Assembly: GCF_947387515.1 (NCBI RefSeq)
Contig: NZ_CANDOB010000001.1
Span: 1,550,001 to 1,614,000 of the forward strand
Source: Alkalihalobacillus sp. CinArs1
GTDB taxonomy: Bacteria; Bacillota; Bacilli; Bacillales; Guptibacillaceae
Direction: 5' to 3'
Length of the DNA: 64,000 nt
Position 1 is the first letter of the stretch, and each line of letters begins with the position of its first letter. The notes below the pieces were generated by a model. The model saw only the letters and a list, made by a program, of their open reading frames with translations. It did not search any database and had not been told where the DNA came from. Of the stretch, positions 33,773-42,161 are shown in pieces. Position numbers and translations under genes: made by a program.

Positions 33773-35782
33773 TTACGCGTTCGCAACTTGCTTTTTATCT
33801 TGGTCGTCTCGTTTGATTACAAATTGTAGAACGAGTAGTGCGATGAAGAGACCTAGGCCGTAAAGGTCTGTAGATCCTTCAGGGTAGATCAACATAATAC
33901 CAGCAGCTACGCCAGCGATGCGTTCGATGGCATGCGTTCTTCTGTACCAGTATCCGATCATACCTGCACCGATACTGATCATACCAGTTAGTGATGTGAA
34001 CAGTACCCACAGAAGTTCTTGCCACGTTGTATCGATCATCATGAGCTCCGGCGATAGCACGAAGATGTATGGAATGATAAACGCGGCGATGGCGAGTTTG
34101 GCTGAATTGACCCCGGTTCGGAGCGGCTCACCCCCAGATACACCAGCTGCAGCAAAGGCCGCAAGTGCTACTGGTGGCGTAATATCAGCTACGATACCAA
34201 AGTAGAATACAAACATATGAGCAGATAGTTCAGGCACAGATAGCACAATTAGTGCTGGTGCCGCTATCGTTGAGGTAATAACATAGTTCGCCGTTGTCGG
34301 TGATCCCATCCCAAGGATGAGTGATGCGATCATCGTAAAGAACAGCGTGAGCAATATGTTTTCACCAGATAGTGAAACTAGGCTGTTTGCAAGTTTCAAC
34401 CCAAGTCCTGTTAACGTTACAACACCGACGATCATACCTGCGGCTGCCGTTGCAGCTGCTACACCGAGTGCGGTACGTGCACCGTTTGCTAGCGCGTCGA
34501 TGAAGTCACCGATTCCCATTCTCGTTTCTTTGTTGATCGCACCAACAATGATCGACGTTAAGATCGCATAAAGAGCGGCTCTTGTAACAGACGTACCTGA
34601 CATCAAGAAGAAAATAACAGCTGCGATTGGAAGCAGTAGATAGATTTTCATCAATACTTGCTTACGATCTGGCATTTCATCTTCTGTAAGACCACGTAGT
34701 CCGATACGCTTCGCTTCAAAGTGGGTCATAATCCAAATTCCCGTAAAATAAAGAGCTGCTGGGATTGCTGCTGCTTTTGCAATTTCCCAGTACGTGATGC
34801 CCCCTCCAATGAATTCGACCATTAGGAAGGCTGCGGCACCCATGATCGGTGGCATGAGCTGTCCACCAGTCGAAGCGGCCGCTTCAACACCACCAGCGAA
34901 TTCCTTTTTGTAACCGAGACGTTTCATCATCGGAATTGTGAACGAACCTGATGTCACAACGTTCGCAACCGAGCTTCCACTGATCGTTCCCTGTAGTGCA
35001 CTAGAGAAGATCGCAACTTTTGCAGGTCCACCGACTCTTTTTCCTGCAATCACGAGCGCAAGGTCATTGAAGTACTGCCCCACGCCAGTTTTGACGAGAA
35101 AAGCTCCGAATAGGAGGAAGAGGAAGATGAACGTTGCCGAAACGCCTAGTGGCGTTCCGAGTATCCCCTCTGTTGTAAAATACATCGAGCGGATAATACG
35201 ATCGATGCTCAGTCCTCTATGCTGTAAGAACCCAGGCATATATGGTCCTAAATAAGCATAAAGAAGGAAGATCGATGTAATGATGGTGATTGGCAGTCCC
35301 ACGACACGTCTCGTTGCCTCAAGGACGAGAACGATTGCTAAAAATCCAACGATTAAATCAAGCGTCGTCAAACGACCAACACGAAAAACAAGTTCTTCGA
35401 AATTGAGCGGCCAGTACATACCGACATAAACACCGACGAGCGCAAGCAGTCCATCATACCAGGCTACTTGAAACCTTCTTTTCTTATCCTTAAGACGCTT
35501 CTTTGAAGCAGGAAACAATAAGAAGATCAGACCAAGTGCAAAAGCTAAGTGGATGGAACGCTGCAGTTGAGCGGTAAAAACTCCAAATATTGCAGTATAC
35601 AATTGGAATACAGAGAATCCAACGAGTCCAATAACTGAAATCCACCCTAGAACGCCGGTAAGCGTACGGTGTCCTGCTTCTGGGTCGAATTTCGCCATTA
35701 AGTCCCTGGATTGTTCTTCTGTAAATTCTTCGTTTTCTTCACGATCTATTGGTTTATCTTTTTCTTTGTCTTTGTCACTCAA
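33773..35782 (-). CDS. TRAP transporter fused permease (4TM/12TM fusion, TAXI type)
   Basis: A 669-residue permease in which the small (DctQ-like) and large (DctM-like) subunits are fused, as is usual for TAXI-type TRAP systems. It shows many membrane segments and the DctM blocks GTISGSSVANVVTSGSFTIP and MGAAAFLMVEFIGGG, with LILGMGSPTTANYVITST later. It overlaps the DUF1850 gene by 8 bases. TRAP systems are usually Na+-coupled importers of organic acids; substrate unknown. Confidence 0.93.
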   Translation of the reverse strand: MSDKDKEKDKPIDREENEEFTEEQSRDLMAKFDPEAGHRTLTGVLGWISVIGLVGFSVFQLYTAIFGVFTAQLQRSIHLAFALGLIFLLFPASKKRLKDKKRRFQVAWYDGLLALVGVYVGMYWPLNFEELVFRVGRLTTLDLIVGFLAIVLVLEATRRVVGLPITIITSIFLLYAYLGPYMPGFLQHRGLSIDRIIRSMYFTTEGILGTPLGVSATFIFLFLLFGAFLVKTGVGQYFNDLALVIAGKRVGGPAKVAIFSSALQGTISGSSVANVVTSGSFTIPMMKRLGYKKEFAGGVEAAASTGGQLMPPIMGAAAFLMVEFIGGGITYWEIAKAAAIPAALYFTGIWIMTHFEAKRIGLRGLTEDEMPDRKQVLMKIYLLLPIAAVIFFLMSGTSVTRAALYAILTSIIVGAINKETRMGIGDFIDALANGARTALGVAAATAAAGMIVGVVTLTGLGLKLANSLVSLSGENILLTLFFTMIASLILGMGSPTTANYVITSTIAAPALIVLSVPELSAHMFVFYFGIVADITPPVALAAFAAAGVSGGEPLRTGVNSAKLAIAAFIIPYIFVLSPELMMIDTTWQELLWVLFTSLTGMISIGAGMIGYWYRRTHAIERIAGVAAGIMLIYPEGSTDLYGLGLFIALLVLQFVIKRDDQDKKQVANA

Positions 35783-36305
35783 GCAAATTAACTCCTTTCA
35801 TCCACTTCCACAAACTTATTGTTCCCGATTCCATGTGAAGCCATGAGCCAGGTTCAATAACCTTGCTGAGCTTCACTTCTTGATCTTCCACAAGAAGCGT
35901 ATGATCTGCTACGACTTTACCCGTACGCAAGTCGATCGATGGAAGTTCACGGTTCATGTCTTTAATTTTGTAACCCTCTTCGTCTTGAATAAACCGCTCT
36001 CCTTCACCCGCATTCGCCGGCATTCCAACTGCAAAGTTTTCATATGAAAGTTCATATTGAACAATCGTGCCGTCCTCTGAAATGTAGTAAGACTCTAAGA
36101 CGGGTGTGCGGTGTACAGAGTGCGTGTAGCGGATATCAAAATCTTCCGGGGCAGAATCGATCGGAATATAAGCTAGAAACTTACCTGTCTTTCCATTCTC
36201 AAGACCCATCACGGTAAAAAAGGGGTACGTAAAAACAACCATAATCAGAACGATCGCCAAGCCTGTGTGAAACAGAAACTGTCTGGTTGAGGTTGATAGT
36301 ATCAT
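35775..36305 (-). CDS. DUF1850 domain protein of the TRAP operon
   Basis: A 176-residue protein with one N-terminal membrane segment (FLFHTGLAIVLIMVVFTYPF) and a DUF1850 domain (FDIRYTHSVHRTPVLESYYI, FAVGMPANAGEGERFI). DUF1850 genes typically sit between the TAXI binding protein and fused permease, as here. The ATG has no clear Shine-Dalgarno and follows the hairpin at 36314-36339 closely. Confidence 0.87.
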   Translation of the reverse strand: MILSTSTRQFLFHTGLAIVLIMVVFTYPFFTVMGLENGKTGKFLAYIPIDSAPEDFDIRYTHSVHRTPVLESYYISEDGTIVQYELSYENFAVGMPANAGEGERFIQDEEGYKIKDMNRELPSIDLRTGKVVADHTLLVEDQEVKLSKVIEPGSWLHMESGTISLWKWMKGVNLLE

Positions 36306-36313
36306 TGTAAGAA

Positions 36314-36339
36314 GACGCAGGCTGCTAGCAGCCTGCGTC
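36314..36339 (-). terminator. Intra-operon hairpin between binding protein and DUF1850 genes
   Basis: Perfect palindrome GACGCAGGCTGC / GCAGCCTGCGTC, followed on the minus strand by TTCTT, not a full T run. It may be a leaky terminator or an mRNA-stabilising hairpin, giving more binding protein than permease. Confidence 0.7.
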
Positions 36340-36372
36340 CATCACATCCTTTTTTATAGATTATAAAGAAGC

Positions 36373-37350
36373 TTACTCGCTTTTGACTCCTTTTTCATCA
36401 AAATACTTCTTTGCACCTGGGTGAAGATCGATTCCTACACCGTTAAGTGCACTATCAGCTGTGATGAATTCACCTTTAGCATGTGTAATTTTATCTGCGT
36501 TGTCGAAAATAGCTTTCGTCATGTTGTAAACATACTCTTCATCAAGGTCAGAACGAGCAACAAGCATTGCAAGTACTGCAACAGTTGTTGTATCTTCTTC
36601 AAGTCCATAAGTACCGCTCTTGATTGTGTCTTCTGCATAATAAGGGTACTTCTCGATCAACTTATCGATCATTTCTTGCTCGATCGGTAGTACGTTAACA
36701 GGTTTCACTGCAGACAACCCTTCTACTGCACCAGTTGGCGTTCCAGAAGTAATGAATGCTGCATCGATGTTACCATCTTGGATTCCTTCAGTAGACTCAT
36801 CGAATGCAAGGTGCTGTGCATCGATGTCGTCCATCGTGATGCCATGAACTTCAAGAACTTGCTCAGCGTTTGCATATGTTCCACTTCCAGGTGCTCCAAC
36901 AGAAACCTTCTTACCTTTAAGATCTTCGATTGAAGCGATTCCACTTTCCTTAAGTGTTACAACTTGAATCGTTTCAGGATAAAGCGTTCCGATAGCTTGT
37001 ACATTATCAACTTTTCCATCTTCAAACATAAGCTCGCCCTTTGTCGCATAAGCAGCGATGTCTGTTTGAGTGAACGCAACATCTGCATCTCCGCTCTGAA
37101 GTGTCTGCATGTTTTCTACAGATGCACCTGAAGACTGTGCGTTAGCACTTTCAATGTCTGTGTTGTCTTGGATAGATGTGGCGATTTCTCCACCAAGCGG
37201 GAAGTATGTACCACCAGTACCACCAGTTAGTAGGCTTAATTCTTTAGGTGACCCACTAGCTCCATCGCCACCTCCAGATCCACATGCTCCAAGAATCATG
37301 GAGATCGATAATAATGCTACGAACAAACTGAATACTTTTTTCTTCGCCAT
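36373..37350 (-). CDS. TAXI family TRAP transporter solute-binding lipoprotein
   Basis: A 325-residue extracellular binding lipoprotein. The lipobox is LGAC (Cys23), followed by a Gly-rich linker; then LSLLTGGTGGTYFPLGGEIAT and LKGKKVSVGAPGSGTYANAEQVLE, the hallmark blocks of TAXI proteins. It is the first gene of the TRAP operon. GGGGG sits 7 to 8 bases before the ATG; a possible CcpA site is about 120 bases upstream. Confidence 0.94.
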   Translation of the reverse strand: MAKKKVFSLFVALLSISMILGACGSGGGDGASGSPKELSLLTGGTGGTYFPLGGEIATSIQDNTDIESANAQSSGASVENMQTLQSGDADVAFTQTDIAAYATKGELMFEDGKVDNVQAIGTLYPETIQVVTLKESGIASIEDLKGKKVSVGAPGSGTYANAEQVLEVHGITMDDIDAQHLAFDESTEGIQDGNIDAAFITSGTPTGAVEGLSAVKPVNVLPIEQEMIDKLIEKYPYYAEDTIKSGTYGLEEDTTTVAVLAMLVARSDLDEEYVYNMTKAIFDNADKITHAKGEFITADSALNGVGIDLHPGAKKYFDEKGVKSE

Positions 37351-37466
37351 TCATTTGTCCCCCTTTTGAAATTTTAGACACATTCCGAAAATAATTGTAA
37401 CACATTTCTTTTGATTTTAATACAGTAAGGTGGTACAGAAGCCTTATATTCTACTGTTGTAAAACA

Positions 37467-37481
37467 ATGGAAGCGCTTTAT
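37467..37481. promoter_or_regulatory. Candidate CcpA (cre) site upstream of the TRAP operon
   Basis: ATGGAAGCGCTTTAT resembles the cre consensus WTGNAARCGNWWWCA with the final two bases off. Its position before an organic-acid importer is in line with catabolite repression. Pattern match only. Confidence 0.45.
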
Positions 37482-37499
37482 GATAGACTTTTGTGGATT

Positions 37500-37871
37500 T
37501 TACAAAAATTTTATTTCCCAATGTTTTAACTCGGGCTCTTTCTGAAACGTATTCGAGTTATAAATGAACGTCCACGGCATCGCACAACGTGGTGGAACGA
37601 CGAGAGATGAATGTGAGAAACTATGTACAGCGACCAATTCACCTCTCTCACAATAGTGAAGAATTGTGTCATTCAGCTTCCATTCACAATCGTGGCCGTT
37701 CAAGACTAGGACGGTTGCAAGAAGTGAACCGCGATGATTGATGGCGACTCGTACTGGTGCGAACGCTACCGTATGTAACTTGATCGGATACTGCTTGTAT
37801 ATCTCATAGAAAAGCATTCGATCTTTCTCGGAAATCGTTCTCTCCCATTTCTCCTCAAACTTCAGCGTCAT
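37500..37871 (-). CDS. SLAP domain-containing protein
   Basis: A 123-residue single SLAP_DUP-type domain: WERTISEKDRMLFYEIY, FAPVRVAINHRGSLLATVLVLNG, and SSLVVPPRCAMPWTFIYN ending in LKHWEI. Such domains occur in Bacillus proteins linked to S-layer or accessory secretion. No signal peptide is visible, so a cytosolic location is likely. The start overlaps the end of the upstream permease-like gene by 17 bases. Confidence 0.8.
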   Translation of the reverse strand: MTLKFEEKWERTISEKDRMLFYEIYKQYPIKLHTVAFAPVRVAINHRGSLLATVLVLNGHDCEWKLNDTILHYCERGELVAVHSFSHSSLVVPPRCAMPWTFIYNSNTFQKEPELKHWEIKFL

Positions 37872-38913
37872 GATGAGGACTCCTTCTATAGTGACGTAAT
37901 TCTTTTTGCTCTAGCATATAGAGATCATCGAGTACATCGTTGAGAGATAGAAGTTCGAAGATGATGATCATCTTATCATCAAAATGATGACGGGAAGTTG
38001 ATGAGATCGTTCTTGTATCATCGAGCTCATGAAAAAGCTGATCAAGCTTTTCTATTTTCAAAAGATGTTCTTCCCCGATCTGATTCGTTGGATCATGGAA
38101 GGCTTTTGAGATCGAACATCCTGCATCGATGATCGTTTCATAGTCACCTTCATCAAACCCTTTTTTTGTATCGACGAAAAGCATGTTTCCAAGGTGATAG
38201 AGGATTTTCTGCATATATTCGAGCTTTTTCAGGATGACGGAAAAACTTCTCACTTCCTGCATGCTGTGGCGGCGATACTTCCATTCTTCCCTTTGGTATT
38301 CAATCAATTGATACGTTCGTTGAAGTTCGCGACTTACGCGTTGGTACACCATGTTTTGCTTTCGTGCGTGCGGAAGGTCTTTCATAATTTGATCAAGAAG
38401 GTCGCCGGCACTGTGATACAGCCCTTCAACGCTCTGGTTGATCATCGAGTGAAATTTTGGAGGCATAACAAAATAGTTTACCGCAGTGGACACGACAATC
38501 CCGATCAACGTTGTACTGAGTCTCAGTACGAAGGTCGTCATATGATCCCCCGTCGCATCTGGAACCATCGCAACGGCGGTAAGTGTTGCGACGAGCATAC
38601 CCGAATCGAGATGGAGTTTGTGACATGCGATGAGTGTAAGTGTCGCTGCTAGTGCATAAGTAAAAGGAGATTGGTGGAGGAACGACTCAAAGATCATCGC
38701 AAAGCCTGCGCCGATCGCCGCTGCTGGAAATCGTACGATTCCTTTTTTTATCGAGTCAGAAGCGGTGGGCTCAACCGTTACGATCGCTGTGATGACAGCA
38801 AAAAGAACAGGCAATCCAAGTGCATCGCAAATCCAAGCAGTAATGAACGCGGCAAGACCAGTTTTTAAAATTCGGCCTCCTACAAATTTGAATAATTTCT
38901 GTTTTAGATCCAT
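37855..38913 (-). CDS. Aromatic acid exporter (ArAE/YqjA-like) family protein
   Basis: A 352-residue protein with an N-terminal block of about six membrane segments (TGLAAFITAWICDALGLPVLFAVITAIVTVEPT onward in parts) and a C-terminal helical cytoplasmic domain of about 200 residues. It matches the ArAE family DUF939-type proteins of Bacillus. Substrate is unknown; export of aromatic acids is the family default. Confidence 0.85.
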   Translation of the reverse strand: MDLKQKLFKFVGGRILKTGLAAFITAWICDALGLPVLFAVITAIVTVEPTASDSIKKGIVRFPAAAIGAGFAMIFESFLHQSPFTYALAATLTLIACHKLHLDSGMLVATLTAVAMVPDATGDHMTTFVLRLSTTLIGIVVSTAVNYFVMPPKFHSMINQSVEGLYHSAGDLLDQIMKDLPHARKQNMVYQRVSRELQRTYQLIEYQREEWKYRRHSMQEVRSFSVILKKLEYMQKILYHLGNMLFVDTKKGFDEGDYETIIDAGCSISKAFHDPTNQIGEEHLLKIEKLDQLFHELDDTRTISSTSRHHFDDKMIIIFELLSLNDVLDDLYMLEQKELRHYRRSPHHDAEV

Positions 38914-39019
38914 CGTTAATCAGTCCATTTCTGTCCTTTCATTATATCTTACATAAGAGTTTACATAAACAACGCTTGGGCTTACTGTTACTTTATACCG
39001 TGTGAAAAGGAGAAACGTG

Positions 39020-39652
39020 ATGACGCTATATATTGGCATCGACCTATCTGGTCCCTCTAATACGAAAGACACATCGATCAGTATCTTTTCAGGTGATGAA
39101 AGTAGAATTTGCTTCAACGAATTGATAGAAGGAGCGTCTGATGAGGAAATATACAAACGGTTTAGTAGGGAAAAGAAGCACATGGTGATTGGAATAGACG
39201 CCCCGCTCTCCTATCAACCCGGAGGAGGAGATCGCCCTGGTGACCGAGCACTTAGAAACTGTATTAAAGAAGCTGGTATGAAGAGTGGGTCGATCATGAC
39301 ACCTACGATGACCCGAATGGTCTACCTCACGTTGAGAGGAGTTGCTCTATCAAGGGGACTTGCTGCTTTAAACTCTAGTATCGTAGAGGTTCATCCAGGA
39401 GCAGCAGTTGGCCTTAGGATGCTAGATAAAGACGCTGTACTCACCTATAAAACGGACATCACTTCAAAGAAAAGAATTAATTCGTTCTTAGAACGTGAAG
39501 GTGTGCTCGCTATTCCGGAAAAAGCGCTTGAATCAACGCATTCGTTCGACGCTTGTCTTGCGGCTTATGCGGCATGGAAGTGGAACAACGGAAAATCCTC
39601 CTTCATATTCCCATCTAATCCCCCAATTCATCCATTCGAAATTGGATGCTAG
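39020..39652 (+). CDS. DUF429 domain protein
   Basis: A 210-residue DUF429 protein with an RNase H-like fold: YIGIDLSGPSN (first strand with Asp), VIGIDAPLSY (second Asp motif), RMVYLTLRGVALSRGL and a C-terminal SFDACLAAYAAWKW (third Asp). These suggest a nuclease-like site, function unknown. ATG at 39020 follows AAAAGGAG by 7 bases. Confidence 0.86.
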   Translation: MTLYIGIDLSGPSNTKDTSISIFSGDESRICFNELIEGASDEEIYKRFSREKKHMVIGIDAPLSYQPGGGDRPGDRALRNCIKEAGMKSGSIMTPTMTRMVYLTLRGVALSRGLAALNSSIVEVHPGAAVGLRMLDKDAVLTYKTDITSKKRINSFLEREGVLAIPEKALESTHSFDACLAAYAAWKWNNGKSSFIFPSNPPIHPFEIGC

Positions 39653-39743
39653 CGTTAACAAACTCGTAAACTATTTTTCTATGTATAAAACGATTCCTTC
39701 TGGACAAACTAGCAATTAAGGTAAGTCATTTAGAGGAGGAAGT

Positions 39744-40034
39744 ATGATGAAAAAGGAAGCTGTGTTCACGATTGCACCTTTTGAGACGTATTTAGAAAAG
39801 ACCCAGAATGGAACTGAAGTGTATTACGAGTATGAGAAGTATGAACTGCTTTCAGGAAATCATAACGGCGAAGAAACGTATTTTATGATCGACTACCACA
39901 CTGGATTAACGTATCACGTAGACAAACATTCGGCCGATAGGTTTCTTGCTTTGTATGAATCCGGGAACGTACAGTCATTACTAGAGGAAATGGTTTCGCG
40001 GATCACACCGAGTACGACACATACTTACAGCTAA
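39744..40034 (+). CDS. Hypothetical 96-residue protein
   Basis: Not recognised. Soluble, acidic, Tyr- and Glu-rich (YYEYEKYELLSGNHNGEETYFMIDYHTGLTYHV). Two adjacent ATGs (39744, 39747) follow AGAGGAGG. Own terminator, so it is probably expressed alone or with the DUF429 gene 90 bases upstream. Confidence 0.72.
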   Translation: MMKKEAVFTIAPFETYLEKTQNGTEVYYEYEKYELLSGNHNGEETYFMIDYHTGLTYHVDKHSADRFLALYESGNVQSLLEEMVSRITPSTTHTYS

Positions 40035-40057
40035 AAGCCCTATAGCAGGGCTTTTTG
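40032..40057 (+). terminator. Terminator
   Basis: Stem AAAAGCCCT / AGGGCTTTT after the 96-residue protein gene; the loop is ATAGC. Confidence 0.9.
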
Positions 40058-40065
40058 TATGTTGC

Positions 40066-40098
40066 AAAAAACGCTGCGCTTAGTTGCGCAGCGTTTCC
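40066..40098 (-). terminator. Terminator of the small membrane protein gene
   Basis: Stem AAACGCTGCGC / GCGCAGCGTTT. The minus-strand stop codon at 40080-40082 lies in its loop, so the last codons form the stem. Confidence 0.9.
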
Positions 40099-40274
40099 TG
40101 AAACACTTTAGGAACGATGTCTCGGAAGACCAAGTATATCAAACTAATGAAAAACGCTGTGATTGCCATTGCAAACGAAGGAAACACATCCCATTCTCTG
40201 TCCATGCCCCAACCGCTGAGCATCGCTCCTGAAAACGTTCCAATCATATAGCAAAACGGAATCCACCATTTCAT
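40080..40274 (-). CDS. Hypothetical small membrane protein (64 residues)
   Basis: Two hydrophobic segments (WIPFCYMIGTFSGAMLSGW and FAMAITAFFISLIYLVF). Unknown family. The ribosome site lies in a perfect palindrome (40279-40299), suggesting translational control. Confidence 0.7.
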   Translation of the reverse strand: MKWWIPFCYMIGTFSGAMLSGWGMDREWDVFPSFAMAITAFFISLIYLVFRDIVPKVFQETLRN

Positions 40275-40278
40275 TTTG

Positions 40279-40299
40279 ATATCACCTCATAGGTGATAT
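40279..40299 (-). promoter_or_regulatory. Palindrome that includes the ribosome-binding site
   Basis: On the minus strand ATATCACCT-ATG-AGGTGATAT: arms of 9 bases. The right arm contains AGGTGA, placed 4 to 9 bases before the ATG at 40274. In RNA the hairpin would hide the Shine-Dalgarno; as DNA it could be a repressor operator. Confidence 0.7.
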
Positions 40300-40328
40300 A
40301 CCCGCATCCGACAAAAATTGAACCTCAA

Positions 40329-40802
40329 TCAGAGCATTCCTTCGACATGTTTCTTCAATTCTAGTGGCTCTGTTTCTGGGGAATACCGTTTAACAACGTT
40401 TCCACTCTTATCGACAAGAAACTTTGTGAAATTCCAAGGAATGTCGCCGTGTTCGACTTCAGGTGCCTCGTACGTTAAATACTTGTACAGCGGGTGAGCA
40501 TCGTCACCGTTCACATCGATTTTTGAGAACATAGGGAAATCAACGCCATAATTAAGCGAGCAAAACGATTGGATCTCTTCTTCAGAACCAGGTTCTTGAC
40601 TACCAAACTGATTACATGGAAAACCTAGAATTTCAAAAGGTTGTTCTTCTAATGTTCGATAGAGCTCTTGAAGGCCTTCGTACTGAGGTGTTAAGCCGCA
40701 TTTACTAGCCGTATTTACAATGAGAAGAACCTTCCCTTCATATTCTGATAGCTGAACATCGTTGCCTTCTATCGTTTTTACCGTAAATGAATGTACAGTC
40801 AT
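40329..40802 (-). CDS. bsaA: Glutathione peroxidase-like thiol peroxidase (BsaA type)
   Basis: A 157-residue thiol peroxidase. Peroxidatic Cys35 is in NTASKCGLTPQYEGLQ; second motif LGFPCNQFGSQEPGS (Gln and Cys), third WNFTKFLVD (Trp, Asn). Cys-type enzymes of this class usually use thioredoxin. Own ribosome site (GGAGGGGTAAG) before the ATG. Confidence 0.93.
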   Translation of the reverse strand: MTVHSFTVKTIEGNDVQLSEYEGKVLLIVNTASKCGLTPQYEGLQELYRTLEEQPFEILGFPCNQFGSQEPGSEEEIQSFCSLNYGVDFPMFSKIDVNGDDAHPLYKYLTYEAPEVEHGDIPWNFTKFLVDKSGNVVKRYSPETEPLELKKHVEGML

Positions 40803-40862
40803 CTTACCCCTCCTATTGGTTTACCTCTACACATACCATAAATTTAAGAGATTCACCAACAA

Positions 40863-41906
40863 TCAGCGTGCTCTTGCAATAATTCCGTTATGAACTTTGA
40901 TATAGCCGTTCCTTAAGATCTCGAATCCATTTTCGTAAGCGTATAGTCCCATCTGACGAATGTCCATCAATTCACGATACGTGTGGTTCATAATATCCGC
41001 CATAATGTGATAGTAGATTCTCGATTTCACTTGATTTCGTGGAGTCGTCATGATGACATAGCCGCTTGGCTTCACAAACTTCCTGTGCCATTCTAAGATG
41101 TCTGGCTTAAATTCGTCAGGAACGTGCTCTAGTAATCCAACACTTAACACAATATCAAACTCGTTTTGAAAATCGAGGTCACGAATATCTTTTACTAGAT
41201 ACGTAATGTTCATCTCGTCTTTGTACCAGACTTTCGTTGCGCCTGTTTGAGGATTCGTTCCAAGAAAAGGGTACGTGTTTGGAAATTTGCCGAAACGATC
41301 GGTTTTACAAAATGCATCATAATCCACCATCACGACTTCTCCTCCAGGATACATCGCATGAAGCTGCATCGCTTCGTACCCTTCAGCTGCCCCTAGAAAT
41401 AGAATCCGCGGTTTTGACACATCCAATCCTTCAAACAACGCCCGCTTTCCTCTTGGATCCCAGATGCCGTCTTCGATTCGATGAACGTAATTCCATAGTG
41501 ATAGTCGAATCATCTCGCCGAGCCCGTGCTTTACATCCTGCATTCGAAAACCTTTGAAACTATCTTTCAACTCTGCTTTGAGCCTGTACTGTTCTGCAGG
41601 GACATCTTGCATGAACAAACTGTGGAAGGAACGGTTAAAATGCTCCCAGGAGGTTTTAACAGGCATCGTCGTATCGTTTCTGTGTTCCCACTCCACACGA
41701 TCCTTTGCAAGCTTCTTAACTTCGAACGGCCTTCCTACTTCTTTCCAGGACAGCTGTGACCAGTCGCTCACACCGGCATTGTGAAAGAGATCGCGTTTTT
41801 CATCACTACCTCTTCTGAGGTCAACACGGTAATGTGGCAAAAGCGCAGTGTACTCAAGGTCCTGTTCCGTAAACGGATGTTCCCTCGTTACAGAAGCGAT
41901 TTCCAA
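40863..41906 (-). CDS. SAM-dependent methyltransferase with unknown N-terminal domain
   Basis: About 347 residues. The C-terminal half is a class I methyltransferase: PRILFLGAAEGYEA (motif I), GEVVMVDYDAF (motif II), FDIVLSVGLLEHVPDEF (motif IV) and MTTPRN. The first 150 residues (with YRVDLRRGSDEKRDLFHNAGVSDWSQLSW) are not recognised. I start at the TTG at 41906, 8 bases after AGAGGAG; the frame is open to 42032 but that part looks like chance. Divergent from the radical SAM gene. Substrate unknown. Confidence 0.78.
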   Translation of the reverse strand: MEIASVTREHPFTEQDLEYTALLPHYRVDLRRGSDEKRDLFHNAGVSDWSQLSWKEVGRPFEVKKLAKDRVEWEHRNDTTMPVKTSWEHFNRSFHSLFMQDVPAEQYRLKAELKDSFKGFRMQDVKHGLGEMIRLSLWNYVHRIEDGIWDPRGKRALFEGLDVSKPRILFLGAAEGYEAMQLHAMYPGGEVVMVDYDAFCKTDRFGKFPNTYPFLGTNPQTGATKVWYKDEMNITYLVKDIRDLDFQNEFDIVLSVGLLEHVPDEFKPDILEWHRKFVKPSGYVIMTTPRNQVKSRIYYHIMADIMNHTYRELMDIRQMGLYAYENGFEILRNGYIKVHNGIIARAR

Positions 41907-42119
41907 AACTGTCACTCCTCTTTTTTTATGACTCTTTTCTAAAAGATTGTTGCAATAAGGAACCACACTTAGTTGATGGGAGCGCAAATCAACCACTCCT
42001 CTTATAGCAGCAAAGTTTACGAATAGAGCCATTTTTATTTATCATCTCACGGAGTTTCACTCGCTTCAACTATTATTCTGAATAATCAGACGTTTAAAAC
42101 TGATTATTTTTGATCAAGA

Positions 42120-42130
42120 GGTGCTATAAT
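42120..42130 (+). promoter_or_regulatory. Extended -10 promoter of the radical SAM gene
   Basis: TGCTATAAT (42122-42130) is a full extended -10 about 32 bases before the ATG at 42162; no consensus -35 lies at the right distance. Confidence 0.55.
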
Positions 42131-42161
42131 TGTAGTGATTAATTTTACAGGAGTTGGAAAG

